The notes: a model not told the origin generated them from the letters alone. Numbered from the stretch's first letter, positions 1 to 12,189 are shown. The stretch is DNA of 64,000 nt from Myxococcales bacterium UBA1660 (GCA_002320815.1 DCLA01000092.1:94147-158146); one strand, 5' to 3'. Numbers and translations: made by a program.

Positions 1-3000
1 GACGGTGCCATCGGCGAGGGGCAGCGAGAGGCCTCGCTGGTCCACCATGACATCCGATGCGCCGGGGTGCTCGAGGGGCGCGCGGGGCACCGAGCCGACG
101 TCGTGGAGCGCCGGACCGCTCCAGCCACCGGCGTCATCGAAGGCGACGTAGGCCACGGTGTGGAGCTGTTCGTCGACGTCGGCGACCACCCACAGGCCGC
201 CTGCCACGTCCTCGCGGACCTGATAGGAACCACACTCCGGGGGCACTTGGCCGCTGCTCCGGAGCACGAGCTCCTGACCGGTGTCGGCATCGATGCCGAT
301 CAGCTCCAACCACCCGTCGGTCGAATCGAGCCGGAGCAGGAGGATCCGATTCGTGCGCGCCGAATAGGCGGCGGCGACCACCACCGACCAGCCGCCGGAG
401 GCGTGGACGGAACGCTCGACGCCGGTCGTCAGGCTGGTCGCGCGCACCTCGACATCGGGCCCCTGCTGATCGATGGCGAAGAGCTCCCGCCGTGACGCCG
501 ACAGGACGAAATGCTCCACGTCGGGCCCCACGTCCAGCTCGATCCCCGGTACGAGCGCCGCGTCGCCCATACGGAGGGTCTGCCGGGCCGTCCCGTCCTC
601 GGCGACCGCCACCAGGATCGGGTCGCCGTTGCCCAAGAGCTCCGGCGGCTCGGCCGCGCTCCGCCACACCCAGTCCCACTCCCGGAGATACGCTTCGACT
701 GGCGCGAGCAGCGGGCCGAGGTCCCAGGGCAACTCGGGAAGCGCCAGGACCGGGTCCTCGTACACCCGGTTGCAGAAGTCCACGAACTCGCCGCCGAAGC
801 CAATAAACGCCCCCGGAAAGGACGCGGTGCAGTGAGGGCAGAGACCCTGCGCGGCGAAGGGGCCCGCGTAGCTGAGGCAGGGCCAAGGCCGGGTCGCGGT
901 GTAGTCACCCGCAAACGTGCCGCTCCAGTAGTGGTTGGTCAGCCGGCGGCGTTCCTCGAAAAACGGATCGTCGCCGACCGGTCCACGGGTGTGGGTCCAC
1001 AGCACCCCTCGCGCGACGTCGGGAATGGCGCCGCTGCCATCGGTGCCCGTGTCTCCCCCTATCGTCGACCATCGGGCTAGGTCCTGAGCGCGCTGCCAGG
1101 TGCCGGTGCCATCAGGGTCGTAAAGGTGGGTTGGCGGCTGATAGGTCTGCGCCCACAAGGCATCGTCGAGCTGGACGGCCGGGTCGTGGGCCGCCACGCG
1201 GAAGTGGACCCAGGGCGCCTCCTCATTCGGCTCGTCATAGGCGGCGACGTCGGCGATGCTGCAACCGAAATCGGTGGCGCACCGAGCCCGGGCAGCTACG
1301 GTGTTCTCTCCCGCCTCGGGGCAGGGACAGAAGCGGAAGCCGGTGTCCAGCGCTTGGCCGGCGACGACGGACTCGCCAGGAAGGAGCATGGGGTTCTGGT
1401 CCATTCCTGCTGCGCGTGGATCCACCAGAATCTGGTCCATCCGCACGGTGCGGTCCATCCCGTCGAGGCTGGTGGAGGTCTCTACCCAAGTTTCCGCGCA
1501 GGGGTTGGGGTCGCAGCCATCGGGTCGGATGGGGTAGTCGGGATCCATCGCCCTCATCTGGAGTTCCGAATCGTGATTGCAGTTCTGGCTCGCCGGGAAC
1601 GCCGAGCTGGGACAAGTGTCGCAGTCGTCCGGGACCCCGTCGCTGTCGGAGTCCGGCTCGCACGGGTCGCCGATGCCGTCGCCATCGCAGTCTGGCGCCC
1701 CGAAACAGAACTGACAGGTATCCCATACTCCGTCGTTGTCAGCATCAAGCGGCACACGATTGTGCTCCCCACGAGTAGCCGGCGGAGCATATCCCCAGTC
1801 TCTATTCTGCTCACCGCATACCGGAGACAAGAACTCACCCCTGACGGTCTGGCACCGAATTTGCTCAGGATCGAAAACGTCAGGGCACATGTCGCACTGA
1901 TCCCCCACCCCATCACCATCCGTGTCCTGCTGGTCTCGGTTATAGGTTCCCCGGCCAAAGTCGCTGCCTGGTGGGCAGTTATCGTTCCCGGTCAGGCGTC
2001 GCACGCCGTTCGTATCCACTCGCGCCTCCGACAGTCCATCGCCATCCAGGTCCTCGTAACTCGAATCGATGACGTCGAGGAATCCACGCATGATTCCGTC
2101 GCGGTCGGGGTCGAGAAAATCGAGGAGGTGAACGACGACTGACGGGTGCAGATGGCTGACAAAGCTATAGTCCGCAGGTCCATCCAAGTTATAACCCTGG
2201 GCGACGACGCGGTCGGACCCATCGGGGTAGGAGAAGAGTAGAGGATTCCCCATATTCAATTTCACCGAGCCAGGTCCATCGCGATCGCCTTCTAGGCGAA
2301 TATCGAACAACTCGATCTCGCTCCCGTCGCGAGGCAGGAGAATTGTCGAGTGGCTGCGACCAAGCCATGTTGAGTCCTCAACGTATCGTCGATCGTTGGT
2401 GATCCCATAGCCGACCGCATCCATACGGTGTCGAGGAGTCCCTTGGCTCCAGAACGAAGCGTCAGGCGAAGCCAGCGGATCCTGCCCTGGGAAGTGGGTG
2501 GCCAACCGAAGAGACTCGAGCGCTGCGTACGCCGTTCGGACGTCACCAGCTACACGATGAGGCATCTGAAAGAGCCCCATCTCCCACCACACGACTTCGT
2601 CGTCGTCATCAATCAAATCCTCGCAACTGTTCACGTACTGTCGCCAGGTTCTCGGAAACTTCGTACCGAGCACGTCGTCAAAAGACTCCTCTGGCGGGGG
2701 ACTGGCAATCCGCCGATTCTCATCACCGCCCCACCCCCTAGGGTGACGACACGCGCGTGTTACGCCCTCTCGAAGACGGACCTCCCACCAAGCAGTAGAA
2801 CGAACCACCACATCAGGGCCCGGCGAATCGAGGGGGTCGAGCCCAAATAGAAAGTCCTGCTGCCCCTTTCCCTCACCGCCCCCTGGGGTGTTTCTCCAGT
2901 GGCGATCTCGCGCCGAAATCGCGAACGTGGGAGTGACTAGAAATCCAGCGCGGCATCGCACCGCACAATAGTCGAGAAAGGGCAAACACCAACCGTCGTC

Positions 3001-3237
3001 CTCCGGGTCCTCCGGGTCACCCGCGCACTGCTCGTAGTGTCCGCAGCCGAAGTCGGTCGGGTCATCACCACCACCGTAGGTCTCCGGCACACACGCAACT
3101 CCCGGAAATCGATTTCCCGTATCCAACACCCCGCCGTTAATGGCGGCAGAGACATGGGCAACTTCGCCCTCGGGCTCTGAGCATGCCACTGAGAAACAAC
3201 TTACGAAGACGAGGAGTAACCACGCGTGTTTGTCCAC
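1..3237 (-). CDS. Large secreted lipoprotein with thrombospondin type-3 calcium repeats, C-terminus outside window
   Basis: The minus-strand frame is open without a stop from a GTG at 3237 to the window edge, giving at least 1079 residues. The N-terminus (VDKHAWLLLVFVSCFSVACS) is a short signal peptide with a Cys at 14 or 19 that could be lipidated. Around 1600-2150 the translation carries Asp-rich units such as DTDGDGVGDQCDMCPD, DADNDGVWDTCQFC and DSDSDGVPDDCDTCPS, which are thrombospondin type-3 calcium-binding repeats. The rest has many Trp and Cys and resembles nothing I recognise. It is probably an exported surface or outer-membrane protein. It follows sufS on the same strand after 67 bp. 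Being partial, its C-terminal sorting signal is unknown. Confidence 0.75.
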   Translation of the reverse strand, partial: MDKHAWLLLVFVSCFSVACSEPEGEVAHVSAAINGGVLDTGNRFPGVACVPETYGGGDDPTDFGCGHYEQCAGDPEDPEDDGWCLPFLDYCAVRCRAGFLVTPTFAISARDRHWRNTPGGGEGKGQQDFLFGLDPLDSPGPDVVVRSTAWWEVRLREGVTRACRHPRGWGGDENRRIASPPPEESFDDVLGTKFPRTWRQYVNSCEDLIDDDDEVVWWEMGLFQMPHRVAGDVRTAYAALESLRLATHFPGQDPLASPDASFWSQGTPRHRMDAVGYGITNDRRYVEDSTWLGRSHSTILLPRDGSEIELFDIRLEGDRDGPGSVKLNMGNPLLFSYPDGSDRVVAQGYNLDGPADYSFVSHLHPSVVVHLLDFLDPDRDGIMRGFLDVIDSSYEDLDGDGLSEARVDTNGVRRLTGNDNCPPGSDFGRGTYNRDQQDTDGDGVGDQCDMCPDVFDPEQIRCQTVRGEFLSPVCGEQNRDWGYAPPATRGEHNRVPLDADNDGVWDTCQFCFGAPDCDGDGIGDPCEPDSDSDGVPDDCDTCPSSAFPASQNCNHDSELQMRAMDPDYPIRPDGCDPNPCAETWVETSTSLDGMDRTVRMDQILVDPRAAGMDQNPMLLPGESVVAGQALDTGFRFCPCPEAGENTVAARARCATDFGCSIADVAAYDEPNEEAPWVHFRVAAHDPAVQLDDALWAQTYQPPTHLYDPDGTGTWQRAQDLARWSTIGGDTGTDGSGAIPDVARGVLWTHTRGPVGDDPFFEERRRLTNHYWSGTFAGDYTATRPWPCLSYAGPFAAQGLCPHCTASFPGAFIGFGGEFVDFCNRVYEDPVLALPELPWDLGPLLAPVEAYLREWDWVWRSAAEPPELLGNGDPILVAVAEDGTARQTLRMGDAALVPGIELDVGPDVEHFVLSASRRELFAIDQQGPDVEVRATSLTTGVERSVHASGGWSVVVAAAYSARTNRILLLRLDSTDGWLELIGIDADTGQELVLRSSGQVPPECGSYQVREDVAGGLWVVADVDEQLHTVAYVAFDDAGGWSGPALHDVGSVPRAPLEHPGASDVMVDQRGLSLPLADGTV

Positions 3238-3304
3238 GAAGCCACCCTGCCACCCCGTACCCCCCCCGCAAGGGGCACCCTGTCTCACCTAAACAGGGGT
3301 GACG

Positions 3305-4579
3305 TCAGCCGAAGATGGACTGGACCTTCTTCAGGCCTTCGATGAGCGCGTCGAGGTCGGCCTCGGTATTGTAGACGCCGAGGCTGGCCCGCGCGGTGCC
3401 GGTGACGCCGTAGTGGTCCATGACCGGCTGGGCGCAGTGGTGGCCGGTGCGGATGGCGACGCCGTCAGCATCGAGGAAGCTGCCCGCGTCGGTCGGGTGG
3501 ATCCCATCCATGACGAAGGCCAGCACGCCCGCCTTGGGCTCGGCGGTGCCGATGAGGCGGACTCCGTCGAGCTCGGCGAAGCGCTTCGTGCCGTAGGCGA
3601 GGAGCCGGGCCTCGTGGGCCGCGATGGCCTCCAGGCCGAGGCCTTCCATGTAGTCGATGGCCGCGCCCATGCCGATGACGCCGGCGATGTTGGGAGTGCC
3701 CGCCTCGAACTTGTAGGGCAGGTCGTTCCAGGTGCTGCCGGCGAAGGACACCCGGTCGATCATGTCCCCGCCGCCCCGCCACGGGGGCATGGCCTCGAGG
3801 AGCGCGCGCTTGCCGTAGAGCGCGCCGATGCCGGTGGGCCCGTAGATCTTGTGGCCGCTGAAGGCGTAGAAGTCGGCGCCGAGGTCCTGCACGTCGACCC
3901 GCGCGTGGACCACGCCCTGGGCGCCGTCCACGACGACCAGCGCGCCCACCTGGTGGGCCAGCTCGGCCATGGCCTTCACCGGCAAGACCGTGCCCAGGCT
4001 GTTGGACACGTGGGCGAAGGCGACCACCTTGGTGTGCTCGTTCAGCTTCGCCTGGAAGTCCTCCAGGCGGACCTCGCCCGCGGGCGTGATGGGAACCACC
4101 CGCAGGGTCGCGCCGGTCCGGGCGCAGAGGAGCTGCCAGGGCACGATGTCCGAGTGGTGCTCGAGCTCGGTGACCAGCACCTCGTCGCCCTCGCCGAGGC
4201 AGCGATCCCAGGCGGGGTTGGCGAAGGCCATGGCCACCAGGTTCAAGCCGTCGGTGGTGCCGCTGGTGAAGACGATCTCTTCGCGGGATTCGGCGCCCAG
4301 GAAGCGCACGACCTTTTCCCGGGCCGCCTCGTAGCGCGCGGTGGCCCGCTGGCTGAGGGCGTGGACCGCGCGGTGGATGTTGGCGCAGTCCTGGGCATAG
4401 ACGCTGACCACCGCGTCGATGACCGACTGGGGCTTCAGGGCCGTGGCGGCGCTGTCCAGGTAGACCAGCGGCTTGCCGGGGTGGACCTCCTGGTGGAGCG
4501 CCGGGAACTCCCGGCGGATGGCCTCCACGTCGAGGCCCCGGTCGGCCCCGGAAGACACGGCGCTCACGACCTCGGTCAC
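3305..4579 (-). CDS. sufS: Cysteine desulfurase SufS
   Basis: This 424-residue PLP enzyme takes sulfur from L-cysteine as a persulfide and feeds the SufBCD scaffold, releasing alanine. The PLP lysine lies in SGHKIYGPTG (K244), the substrate-loop cysteine in RTGHHCAQP (C382), and the cofactor-phosphate segment in TSGTTDGLN. The RTGHHCAQ form is typical of group II (SufS) rather than IscS. Its ATG overlaps the end of sufD by 4 bases, so it is the last gene of a translationally coupled SUF operon. No sufE or sufU sulfur-transfer partner is encoded beside it; that partner must be elsewhere. Confidence 0.95.
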   Translation of the reverse strand: MTEVVSAVSSGADRGLDVEAIRREFPALHQEVHPGKPLVYLDSAATALKPQSVIDAVVSVYAQDCANIHRAVHALSQRATARYEAAREKVVRFLGAESREEIVFTSGTTDGLNLVAMAFANPAWDRCLGEGDEVLVTELEHHSDIVPWQLLCARTGATLRVVPITPAGEVRLEDFQAKLNEHTKVVAFAHVSNSLGTVLPVKAMAELAHQVGALVVVDGAQGVVHARVDVQDLGADFYAFSGHKIYGPTGIGALYGKRALLEAMPPWRGGGDMIDRVSFAGSTWNDLPYKFEAGTPNIAGVIGMGAAIDYMEGLGLEAIAAHEARLLAYGTKRFAELDGVRLIGTAEPKAGVLAFVMDGIHPTDAGSFLDADGVAIRTGHHCAQPVMDHYGVTGTARASLGVYNTEADLDALIEGLKKVQSIFG

Positions 4580-5708
4580 TGGAGCTCCTCGGCCAGGCCG
4601 CGCAGGGCCTCGCTCTCGGGGAGGACCCGCAAGAGCTCGGCGTCGACCTCGGCGCGGACCGCCTCCGGCAAGCCGGTGAGGGGCTCGTGGGCGAAGGCGT
4701 GGATCAGGATGCCGCGGGCGACGGCCTCGGGGATCCCCCGGGAGCGCAGGTAGAAGAGCGAGTCGGCGTCGAGCGCGCCGACGGTGGCGCCGTGGCTGGC
4801 GACCACCTCGTCGTGGTCGATCTCCAGGTGCGGCTTCGTGTGCACCGCCGCGCCCGGTCCGAGCAGGAGGTTACGGTTCTCCTGGTGGGCCTCGGCGTGG
4901 CCGCCGGTGCGATGCACGATGGCCTGGCTGTCGAAGACCGCGGTGCCCTTGTCGTCGGCGATGCCGCGGAAGCGCTGGTGGCTGGTCCCGTGCTCGGCGA
5001 GGTGATCGACCCGTACGTGGTGGTCCACCAGCTCGGTGCCGCGGGCGGCGTAGAACCCGCGCAGGTCGCACTCGGCGCCCTTGCCGGCCAAGGTGACCCG
5101 GAGGTCGAGGCGCTGGAGCTCGCCCCCGACGGTGAGCACGTGGGCGCCGTAGTGGCTGTCCCGCTCCTGGCGCACCGCGACCAGCCCGACGAGCTTGCCG
5201 CCGTCGCGCTGCAGGCGGACGTGGCGCAGGCGCGCGCCCTCGCCGAGGACCAGCTCGACGACTCCGTCGGTCAGCGCGCTGGTGCCGTCGTAGCGCTCGA
5301 CCAGGGTGAGGTCGGCGCCCCGCGCGAGCTCCAGGCGGACCCGAGGGTAGCTCGCGTGCTCGGCGCCGGCGTAGGTGAGCTCCAGCGGCGCGCTCACGGC
5401 GCCCTCCGCGCGGAGCACCACCGTCTCTTCGGCCAGGGCGGCGTTGAGGTCCGCGAAGGGCCCCGCGCCCGGCAAGGCGTCGGCGGCGGCGCTCTCGCGG
5501 GTCACCCCGGCGGGCAGCTCGAAGCGCAGCGTGCTCGCGCCCGGGGTGAGGTCGGCGCCGACCAGACCGGCGACGTTGGTGAAGCGCCAGTCCTCGGTCT
5601 TTTTGGTGGGCAGGCCGGTGGCTCGCAGCCGCTCGTGGGCGGCGGCGCGCACCGACCGCATCGCGGCGGGCTCGCTCTTGGGCGCCGCCGGTAGGGTCTC
5701 GATCAGGG

Positions 5709-5712
<4 letters not shown>
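4576..5712 (-). CDS. sufD: Fe-S cluster assembly protein SufD
   Basis: A 378-residue SufD subunit of the SufBC2D scaffold on which Fe-S clusters are built in the cytoplasm. The family signature is the C-terminal core with DHHVRVDHLAEHGTSHQRFRG, then KPHLEIDHDEVVASHGATVG and the FYLRSRGIPEAVARGILI segment near the end. The N-terminal part (KTEDWRFTNVAGL) is also characteristic. It overlaps sufC upstream and sufS downstream by 4 bases each, which implies fixed stoichiometry through coupled translation. Length is close to the usual 380-420 residues. Confidence 0.93.
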
Positions 5713-6461
<749 letters not shown>

Positions 6462-6496
6462 CTGTGATGTCTCTCGCTGGGTAAAGGAAGCCGGCG

Positions 6497-7950
<1,454 letters not shown>

Positions 7951-7954
<4 letters not shown>

Positions 7955-8415
7955 CGCGTGATGCTCCTGGCGGTCTCGGCGGAGTCCGCCTTGCGAATCT
8001 GGAAGAGGCGGGGCGCGTCCGGCCGAGCCATCTCGGCCAGGGTGATCCCCTGCAGCGCCGTCGCGACGGCGTCGTTGATGCGTTGCCAATTGGCGCGGAC
8101 CCCGCACTGCTCCTCGAGGGAACACTCGCTCTCGGCGTCCACGCACTCGGTCACCGCGATGGGGCCTTCGATGGCCTCGATGATCTCGGCGACGGTGATC
8201 GCGGTGGCCTCGCGGGCCAGGCGGTAGCCCCCGTGGGCGCCGCGCACCGAGTCCACCAGCCCGGCCTTGGCGAGGGTCTTGAGCACCTTGGCGGCCGTGG
8301 GTTCGGGGATGGCCGAGCCCTCGGCCAGCGCGCGCACGGAGGTCACCCCCGCCGTGTCGGCGAGGTGGGTGGTGAGGACCACCGCGTAATCCGTGAGCTT
8401 CGAGATGCGCAGCAT
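7951..8415 (-). CDS. Rrf2-family SUF operon regulator with three cluster cysteines
   Basis: A 154-residue Rrf2/IscR-type transcription factor. Residues 1-65 form the winged helix-turn-helix (LTDYAVVLTTHLAD, then KVLKTLAKAGLVDSVRGAHGGY). Cysteines C91, C98 and C104 match the position of the Fe-S ligands in IscR and in the SUF regulators of proteobacteria. The ATG at 8415 is chosen because the family begins MLRISKLTDYA; a longer frame exists upstream but its extra residues are unlike the family. It leads the suf operon and probably senses cluster status and represses that operon, including itself. Confidence 0.9.
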
Positions 8416-8527
8416 GGGGTTGGAGGAGCCGGGTTCCGAAGAGCGGGGCTCGGACGTGGCTCCGAGTACTCCGCCGAACGGCAAAGAGTACCCATGGGGT
8501 CCCATTTAGGCGGAGCGGCTCGAAGCG

Positions 8528-10102
8528 TCAACCGCCGGGCGGCCCGGGGCGGCTCCGACCAGCCACTTCGGCCGCGGACCGGGCCCGCCATACGCTCCAC
8601 GCCCCGCCGGCGCAAATGCGCTCGAAGCGCGGCGCGGTCAGCCGCGCCTCCTCGCCCCGCACGAAGACGGTGTCGAAAGGCTCCAAGGCCGACTCCGGGT
8701 CGACCCGGTGGGGCTGGAAGCCGTTGGGCGGAACCTCCGGAGGCGGGGTCCGCCAAGCGACGGGCGCGCTGGGGTGGCTGGCGAAGGAGAAGGCGTAGGA
8801 GCCGCCGCGCTCGGCCTGAGCGAAGGCGGCGAAGTGGGTGTAGGGCCAGTAGGCCAGGTGCTCCGAGGCCGGGTCGGGGACCCAGGCCACCAGGTGAGCC
8901 CCAGCGGGGACACAGGCGATCGCCGACTCCACGTCGCCGCTCTCGCGGGCGAAGCGGCGGAAGTGCACCGCGGTGTCCACCACCGCGACCACCGCCAGAG
9001 CGACGTGCGCCAGGACCAGGCCCCGGCGGACCCAGCCCCGCTCGGGGAACGGCAGGACCACCACCAGGAGCATCGTCCCCAGCACCAGGAAGCGCGGCGC
9101 GATGGGCCAGACCCAGCCCCGCGCCAGCGGCGCCAGCACGTAGAGCGCCAGGAGGCCCCCGACGATCAGAACCACGCCGGCCCGCCGGACCCCGCGGCCC
9201 AGGACCACACCGAGCAGAGTGGCCAACGACCACCCCGCGAAACGCTCCGTGTCGTGGACGCCGGCGAGGATGTCCGCCAGCCACGACGGAGCGGCGCCGA
9301 GGGCCTCGGCGGCGTCCTGGCGCCGGGTCTCCAGCGCGGGATCGGTGAGGCTGGCCAGCCAGTCGGTGCCCGCCGGAGCCACGAGGAGCCAGAGCGCGGC
9401 CACCGCGATCGCGGGCACGGTGATGGCGAGGGCCGCCCCCGGGCGCCGGCCTCGCGACAGCGTCAGCCCGACGAAGACGGCGCCCACCATGGGATGCAGC
9501 GCGGTCGCCAGCGCGCCGAGCGCCGCCGCCCGCCATCGATGGGCCCGCCCTCCCGGTCCCCCCGCGCGGAGCGCCGCCGCCGCGGCGAAGAAGGCGCAGG
9601 GGATGGCGCACCAGAACTGCGCGAAGCCCAGGTAGAGCAGCGGGTTCCAGATCAACCCGAGGGCCACGAACGCGGGCGTGACCTCCCGGCCGAGCGCACG
9701 GCAGAGCGAGCCGAGGGCGAGCGGGATGGCCGCGGTGGCGGCCGTGAGCATCAGCTTCACCGCGACCAGCGGACCGACCGCCTGGGCCAAGAGCGCGGCG
9801 GTGGCGTACCAGAGGAGGTAGCCGAAGCTGGCGGGCCGGAGCACGTAGTCCGCCGAGCCCCCGCCGAAGAGGAGGTCGCCGACGACCGCCGTGAGGTGCA
9901 CGTGCTGGGGGAGATCGGTGAGCGGCGGTCGCGCGACGACCCAGAGCGGTACGGTCCCCGCCAACGCCATGGCCAGCAAAAGGAGCCCCATCGGCTCGTC
10001 CGCCACCCAACCTCCGAACCGGGCCAGGCGGCCGACCCAGGTGCGCCGCCTTCGCGCGGTTCGGCACGGCTCGGCACGCTTCTCGACGAGGTCCCCCATC
10101 AC
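8528..10102 (-). CDS. Multipass membrane protein, GT-C glycosyltransferase-like
   Basis: A 524-residue integral membrane protein with about ten hydrophobic helices, starting near residue 36 (PMGLLLLAMALAGTVPLWVV). The first periplasmic loop contains an acidic-His motif, PLTDLPQHVHLTAV, which resembles the catalytic loop of GT-C glycosyltransferases that use polyprenyl-linked sugars. The C-terminal 150 residues are a soluble periplasmic part (RLTAPRFERICAGGAWSVWR near the end). No donor or acceptor can be inferred. The gene is divergent from the MFS transporter with 100 bp between them, and upstream of the suf regulator on the same strand. Confidence 0.6.
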   Translation of the reverse strand: MMGDLVEKRAEPCRTARRRRTWVGRLARFGGWVADEPMGLLLLAMALAGTVPLWVVARPPLTDLPQHVHLTAVVGDLLFGGGSADYVLRPASFGYLLWYATAALLAQAVGPLVAVKLMLTAATAAIPLALGSLCRALGREVTPAFVALGLIWNPLLYLGFAQFWCAIPCAFFAAAAALRAGGPGGRAHRWRAAALGALATALHPMVGAVFVGLTLSRGRRPGAALAITVPAIAVAALWLLVAPAGTDWLASLTDPALETRRQDAAEALGAAPSWLADILAGVHDTERFAGWSLATLLGVVLGRGVRRAGVVLIVGGLLALYVLAPLARGWVWPIAPRFLVLGTMLLVVVLPFPERGWVRRGLVLAHVALAVVAVVDTAVHFRRFARESGDVESAIACVPAGAHLVAWVPDPASEHLAYWPYTHFAAFAQAERGGSYAFSFASHPSAPVAWRTPPPEVPPNGFQPHRVDPESALEPFDTVFVRGEEARLTAPRFERICAGGAWSVWRARSAAEVAGRSRPGPPGG

Positions 10103-10202
10103 CTCCCCGGGACAGCAAGAGGCGTGCCCCCATTGCGGGGATCTCCCTGCCGAAAAGTTTGCACCGGCGACGCGGACACGTCAGCACGAGCGGCCCCGCC
10201 CC

Positions 10203-11564
10203 ATGCGCTCGCCCTCCCCCAGTCACGCCCTCGAACGCCGCAGCGCTCTGCGCTGGTCGGTGCTGGACGGCGTCTTCTACTCGCTGATGATGGGGGCCAG
10301 CGAGACCTACTTCGGCGCGCTGGCCGTCGAGCTGGGTCACCAGGCCCTGGCCCTCTCGCTCCTGGCGACGGTGCCCATCCTGGCGGGAGCGCTCAGCCAG
10401 CTCCTCGCCCCCCGGATGGTGCGGCTCTTCGGCGGCGAGAAGCGCTATGTGATCTGCGGCGCGGTGGTCCAGGCCCTCTCCCACGTGGGCCTCTTCGCGG
10501 TCGCCAGCGCGGGCTACACCGGCCTCGGAGCGCTGCTGGCCATCAAGACCCTCTACTGGTCGAGCAACGCCGCCATCGCGCCAGCGTGGAACGCCTGGAT
10601 GGTGCGGCTGGTGCCGCCAAAGCTCCGCGCGAGCTACTTCGCGCGACGGAACTTCCTCACCCACGTGGGGCTGCTCTTCTCCTTCGTGATCGCCGGCGCG
10701 CTCCTCGAGGTCGGCCGGGACCGGCTCCACTCCGCCCTCCCCGTCTTCGCGGGGCTCTACGCCGTCGCCGCGGTGGCGCGCCTGATCAGCGCCGCCTGCA
10801 TCGGTCGGCAGAGCGCCTTCCGGCACTCCCGAATCCCCATCGGACCGCGCCGACCGCTGCGCTGGGTCGTGCGCCACGCGCGCTGGCGGGTGGCCGCGTT
10901 CATGGCCGCCCTTCTCTTCGGCACGCAGCTCGCGATGCCCTTCTTCACGCCCTACATGCTGGAGGAGCTCGGTCTCGACCTCTTCGGCTATGCGCTGCTC
11001 AGCAGCCTGGCCATCGTGGCCAAGGGCGCCGCGTTCCCGCTCTGGCGCCGGGCTCGCAAGGGGATCCGCCCGCTCCCGACCCTCGCGCTCTGCGGCTTCG
11101 TGATCGCCGTGGTCCCCCTGCTCTGGTGGCGCGCCGAGAGCGTGGCCCTGTTGGTGGTGGCCCAGTTCCTCGGGGGCATCGCCTGGGCCGGCTACGATCT
11201 CACCTCGGTGGAACTCCTCTTCGGGGATGCGCCCGAGGAGGGGGGCGTCGAGTTCTTCGCCCTGGCCAACAGCCTCTCCGGGCTGACCCAGCTCGTGGGC
11301 GCGGTGCTCGCGGGCTGGGCCCTCCAGGCCGGCGCCACCTACGACCACGTCTTCGTCGGCTCCGCGGTGGGCCGGGCGCTGGCGCTCTTCGCGCTCCTGC
11401 CGCTGCTCCAGGTGCGCGACCAGCTCCGCCGCGTGCGCGTGGGCGTCAGCTTCATCGGCGCTCGGGTCGCCGCCGGCGGGGTGATCTCGCCGGTGATGCG
11501 CATCATCCCGCGCAGGAAGCGGGTCGCGAGCATGGACAGCGCACCCCGCGCCGGTGCAGAGTAG
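10203..11564 (+). CDS. Major facilitator superfamily transporter
   Basis: A 453-residue permease with about twelve hydrophobic segments in two halves joined by a basic cytoplasmic loop (IGRQSAFRHSRIPIGPRRPL). Motifs such as SLLATVPILAGALSQLLAPR and RASYFARRNFLTHVG look like MFS loops. The ATG at 10203 is chosen because the first membrane helix begins at about residue 18 (LRWSVLDGVFYSLMMGASE); the frame upstream is hydrophilic and overlaps the divergent promoter. The substrate cannot be deduced. The C-terminal tail is basic. Confidence 0.75.
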   Translation: MRSPSPSHALERRSALRWSVLDGVFYSLMMGASETYFGALAVELGHQALALSLLATVPILAGALSQLLAPRMVRLFGGEKRYVICGAVVQALSHVGLFAVASAGYTGLGALLAIKTLYWSSNAAIAPAWNAWMVRLVPPKLRASYFARRNFLTHVGLLFSFVIAGALLEVGRDRLHSALPVFAGLYAVAAVARLISAACIGRQSAFRHSRIPIGPRRPLRWVVRHARWRVAAFMAALLFGTQLAMPFFTPYMLEELGLDLFGYALLSSLAIVAKGAAFPLWRRARKGIRPLPTLALCGFVIAVVPLLWWRAESVALLVVAQFLGGIAWAGYDLTSVELLFGDAPEEGGVEFFALANSLSGLTQLVGAVLAGWALQAGATYDHVFVGSAVGRALALFALLPLLQVRDQLRRVRVGVSFIGARVAAGGVISPVMRIIPRRKRVASMDSAPRAGAE

Positions 11565-11607
11565 CCGCCTTCCCCCCGCTTCAGAGACAGGACACAGAGA
11601 GATCGAC

Positions 11608-12135
11608 ATGGCCGGCGACGAACGCAATCACATCGACGACGCGAACCTCCACGTCACGGGGCGCCACTCGGAGGTCCCCGCGCCCCACGTGGGCATCGAT
11701 CAGAACGACGACGGCGTCGTGATCGTGGTGACCCAGGCCTTCGGTCCGAAGGGTGACAACCTGGTCGGCGTCTCCGATGTGACCTTCGACGGGTACCCGG
11801 CGGTCTCGGTGGGCGTGCGCCTCCCGGACGGCAAGGAGGGCGTGGTCCACCTGAGCCCGATCCACGGCGACGGTCGCAAGGCCGGCTTCACCGAGATCCC
11901 CAAGGGCGCCAAGTGCGAGCTCTTCTGCCCGGTCTCCAAGGAGCCCCTCCCCGCCCTCGGCGAGGTCGAGGACGGCAGCGGCGCCAGCTACCGCGCGCTC
12001 TTCCTGACCCCGAAGCTCGAGGACGGCGCGGTGGTGATGATCAGCGACGTCTGGGGCCATTTCCACTCGCGGATCATCGACGACATGGAGCTGCTCTCGT
12101 ACTGGGCGGTGAACCAGGAGAAGCAGGGCGCCTGA
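11608..12135 (+). CDS. Conserved hypothetical protein
   Basis: A 175-residue soluble acidic protein with no signal peptide or membrane segment. It begins MAGDERNHIDDANLHVTGRH, is rich in short beta-type segments, and contains one cysteine pair in KCELFCPVSKEPLPALG (C-x3-C), with no second pair to complete a zinc ribbon. The C-terminus ends in a Trp-containing helix (ELLSYWAVNQEKQGA). I do not recognise the family. The ATG at 11608 is preferred because the short upstream extension overlaps the end of the transporter region and lacks conservation features. It is 43 bp downstream of the MFS gene and may be co-transcribed with it. Confidence 0.6.
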   Translation: MAGDERNHIDDANLHVTGRHSEVPAPHVGIDQNDDGVVIVVTQAFGPKGDNLVGVSDVTFDGYPAVSVGVRLPDGKEGVVHLSPIHGDGRKAGFTEIPKGAKCELFCPVSKEPLPALGEVEDGSGASYRALFLTPKLEDGAVVMISDVWGHFHSRIIDDMELLSYWAVNQEKQGA

Positions 12136-12161
12136 GCCCACTGCGCGGATCCCGCGGACCC

Positions 12162-12189
12162 GGGGACGTCCTCTTCGGAGGTCGTCCCC
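12162..12189. terminator. Convergent rho-independent-like terminator with UUCG tetraloop
   Basis: GGGGACG pairs with CGTCCCC and, after a T-T mismatch, CCTC pairs with GAGG around a TTCG loop. The hairpin is followed by TCGTCGTTTC. It lies between two genes that converge at 12135 and 12199. Confidence 0.6.

Noticed and set aside
3264..3298. Small hairpins (CCCC-GCAA-GGGG; CCCTGT...ACAGGG) between the suf operon and the large lipoprotein
   Set aside because: Short stems without a T-run; could be a weak terminator but the evidence is too thin for a feature.
3299..4753. Long plus-strand open frame rich in Gly, Val and Asp opposite sufS
   Set aside because: It is an antisense shadow caused by very high G+C. 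The minus strand carries an unmistakable SufS with PLP lysine and active cysteine.
8708..11722. Very long plus-strand frame of about 1000 codons across two genes
   Set aside because: Composition is Arg/Pro/Gly-rich with no domains, and it overlaps the well-supported membrane protein and MFS genes in other frames.
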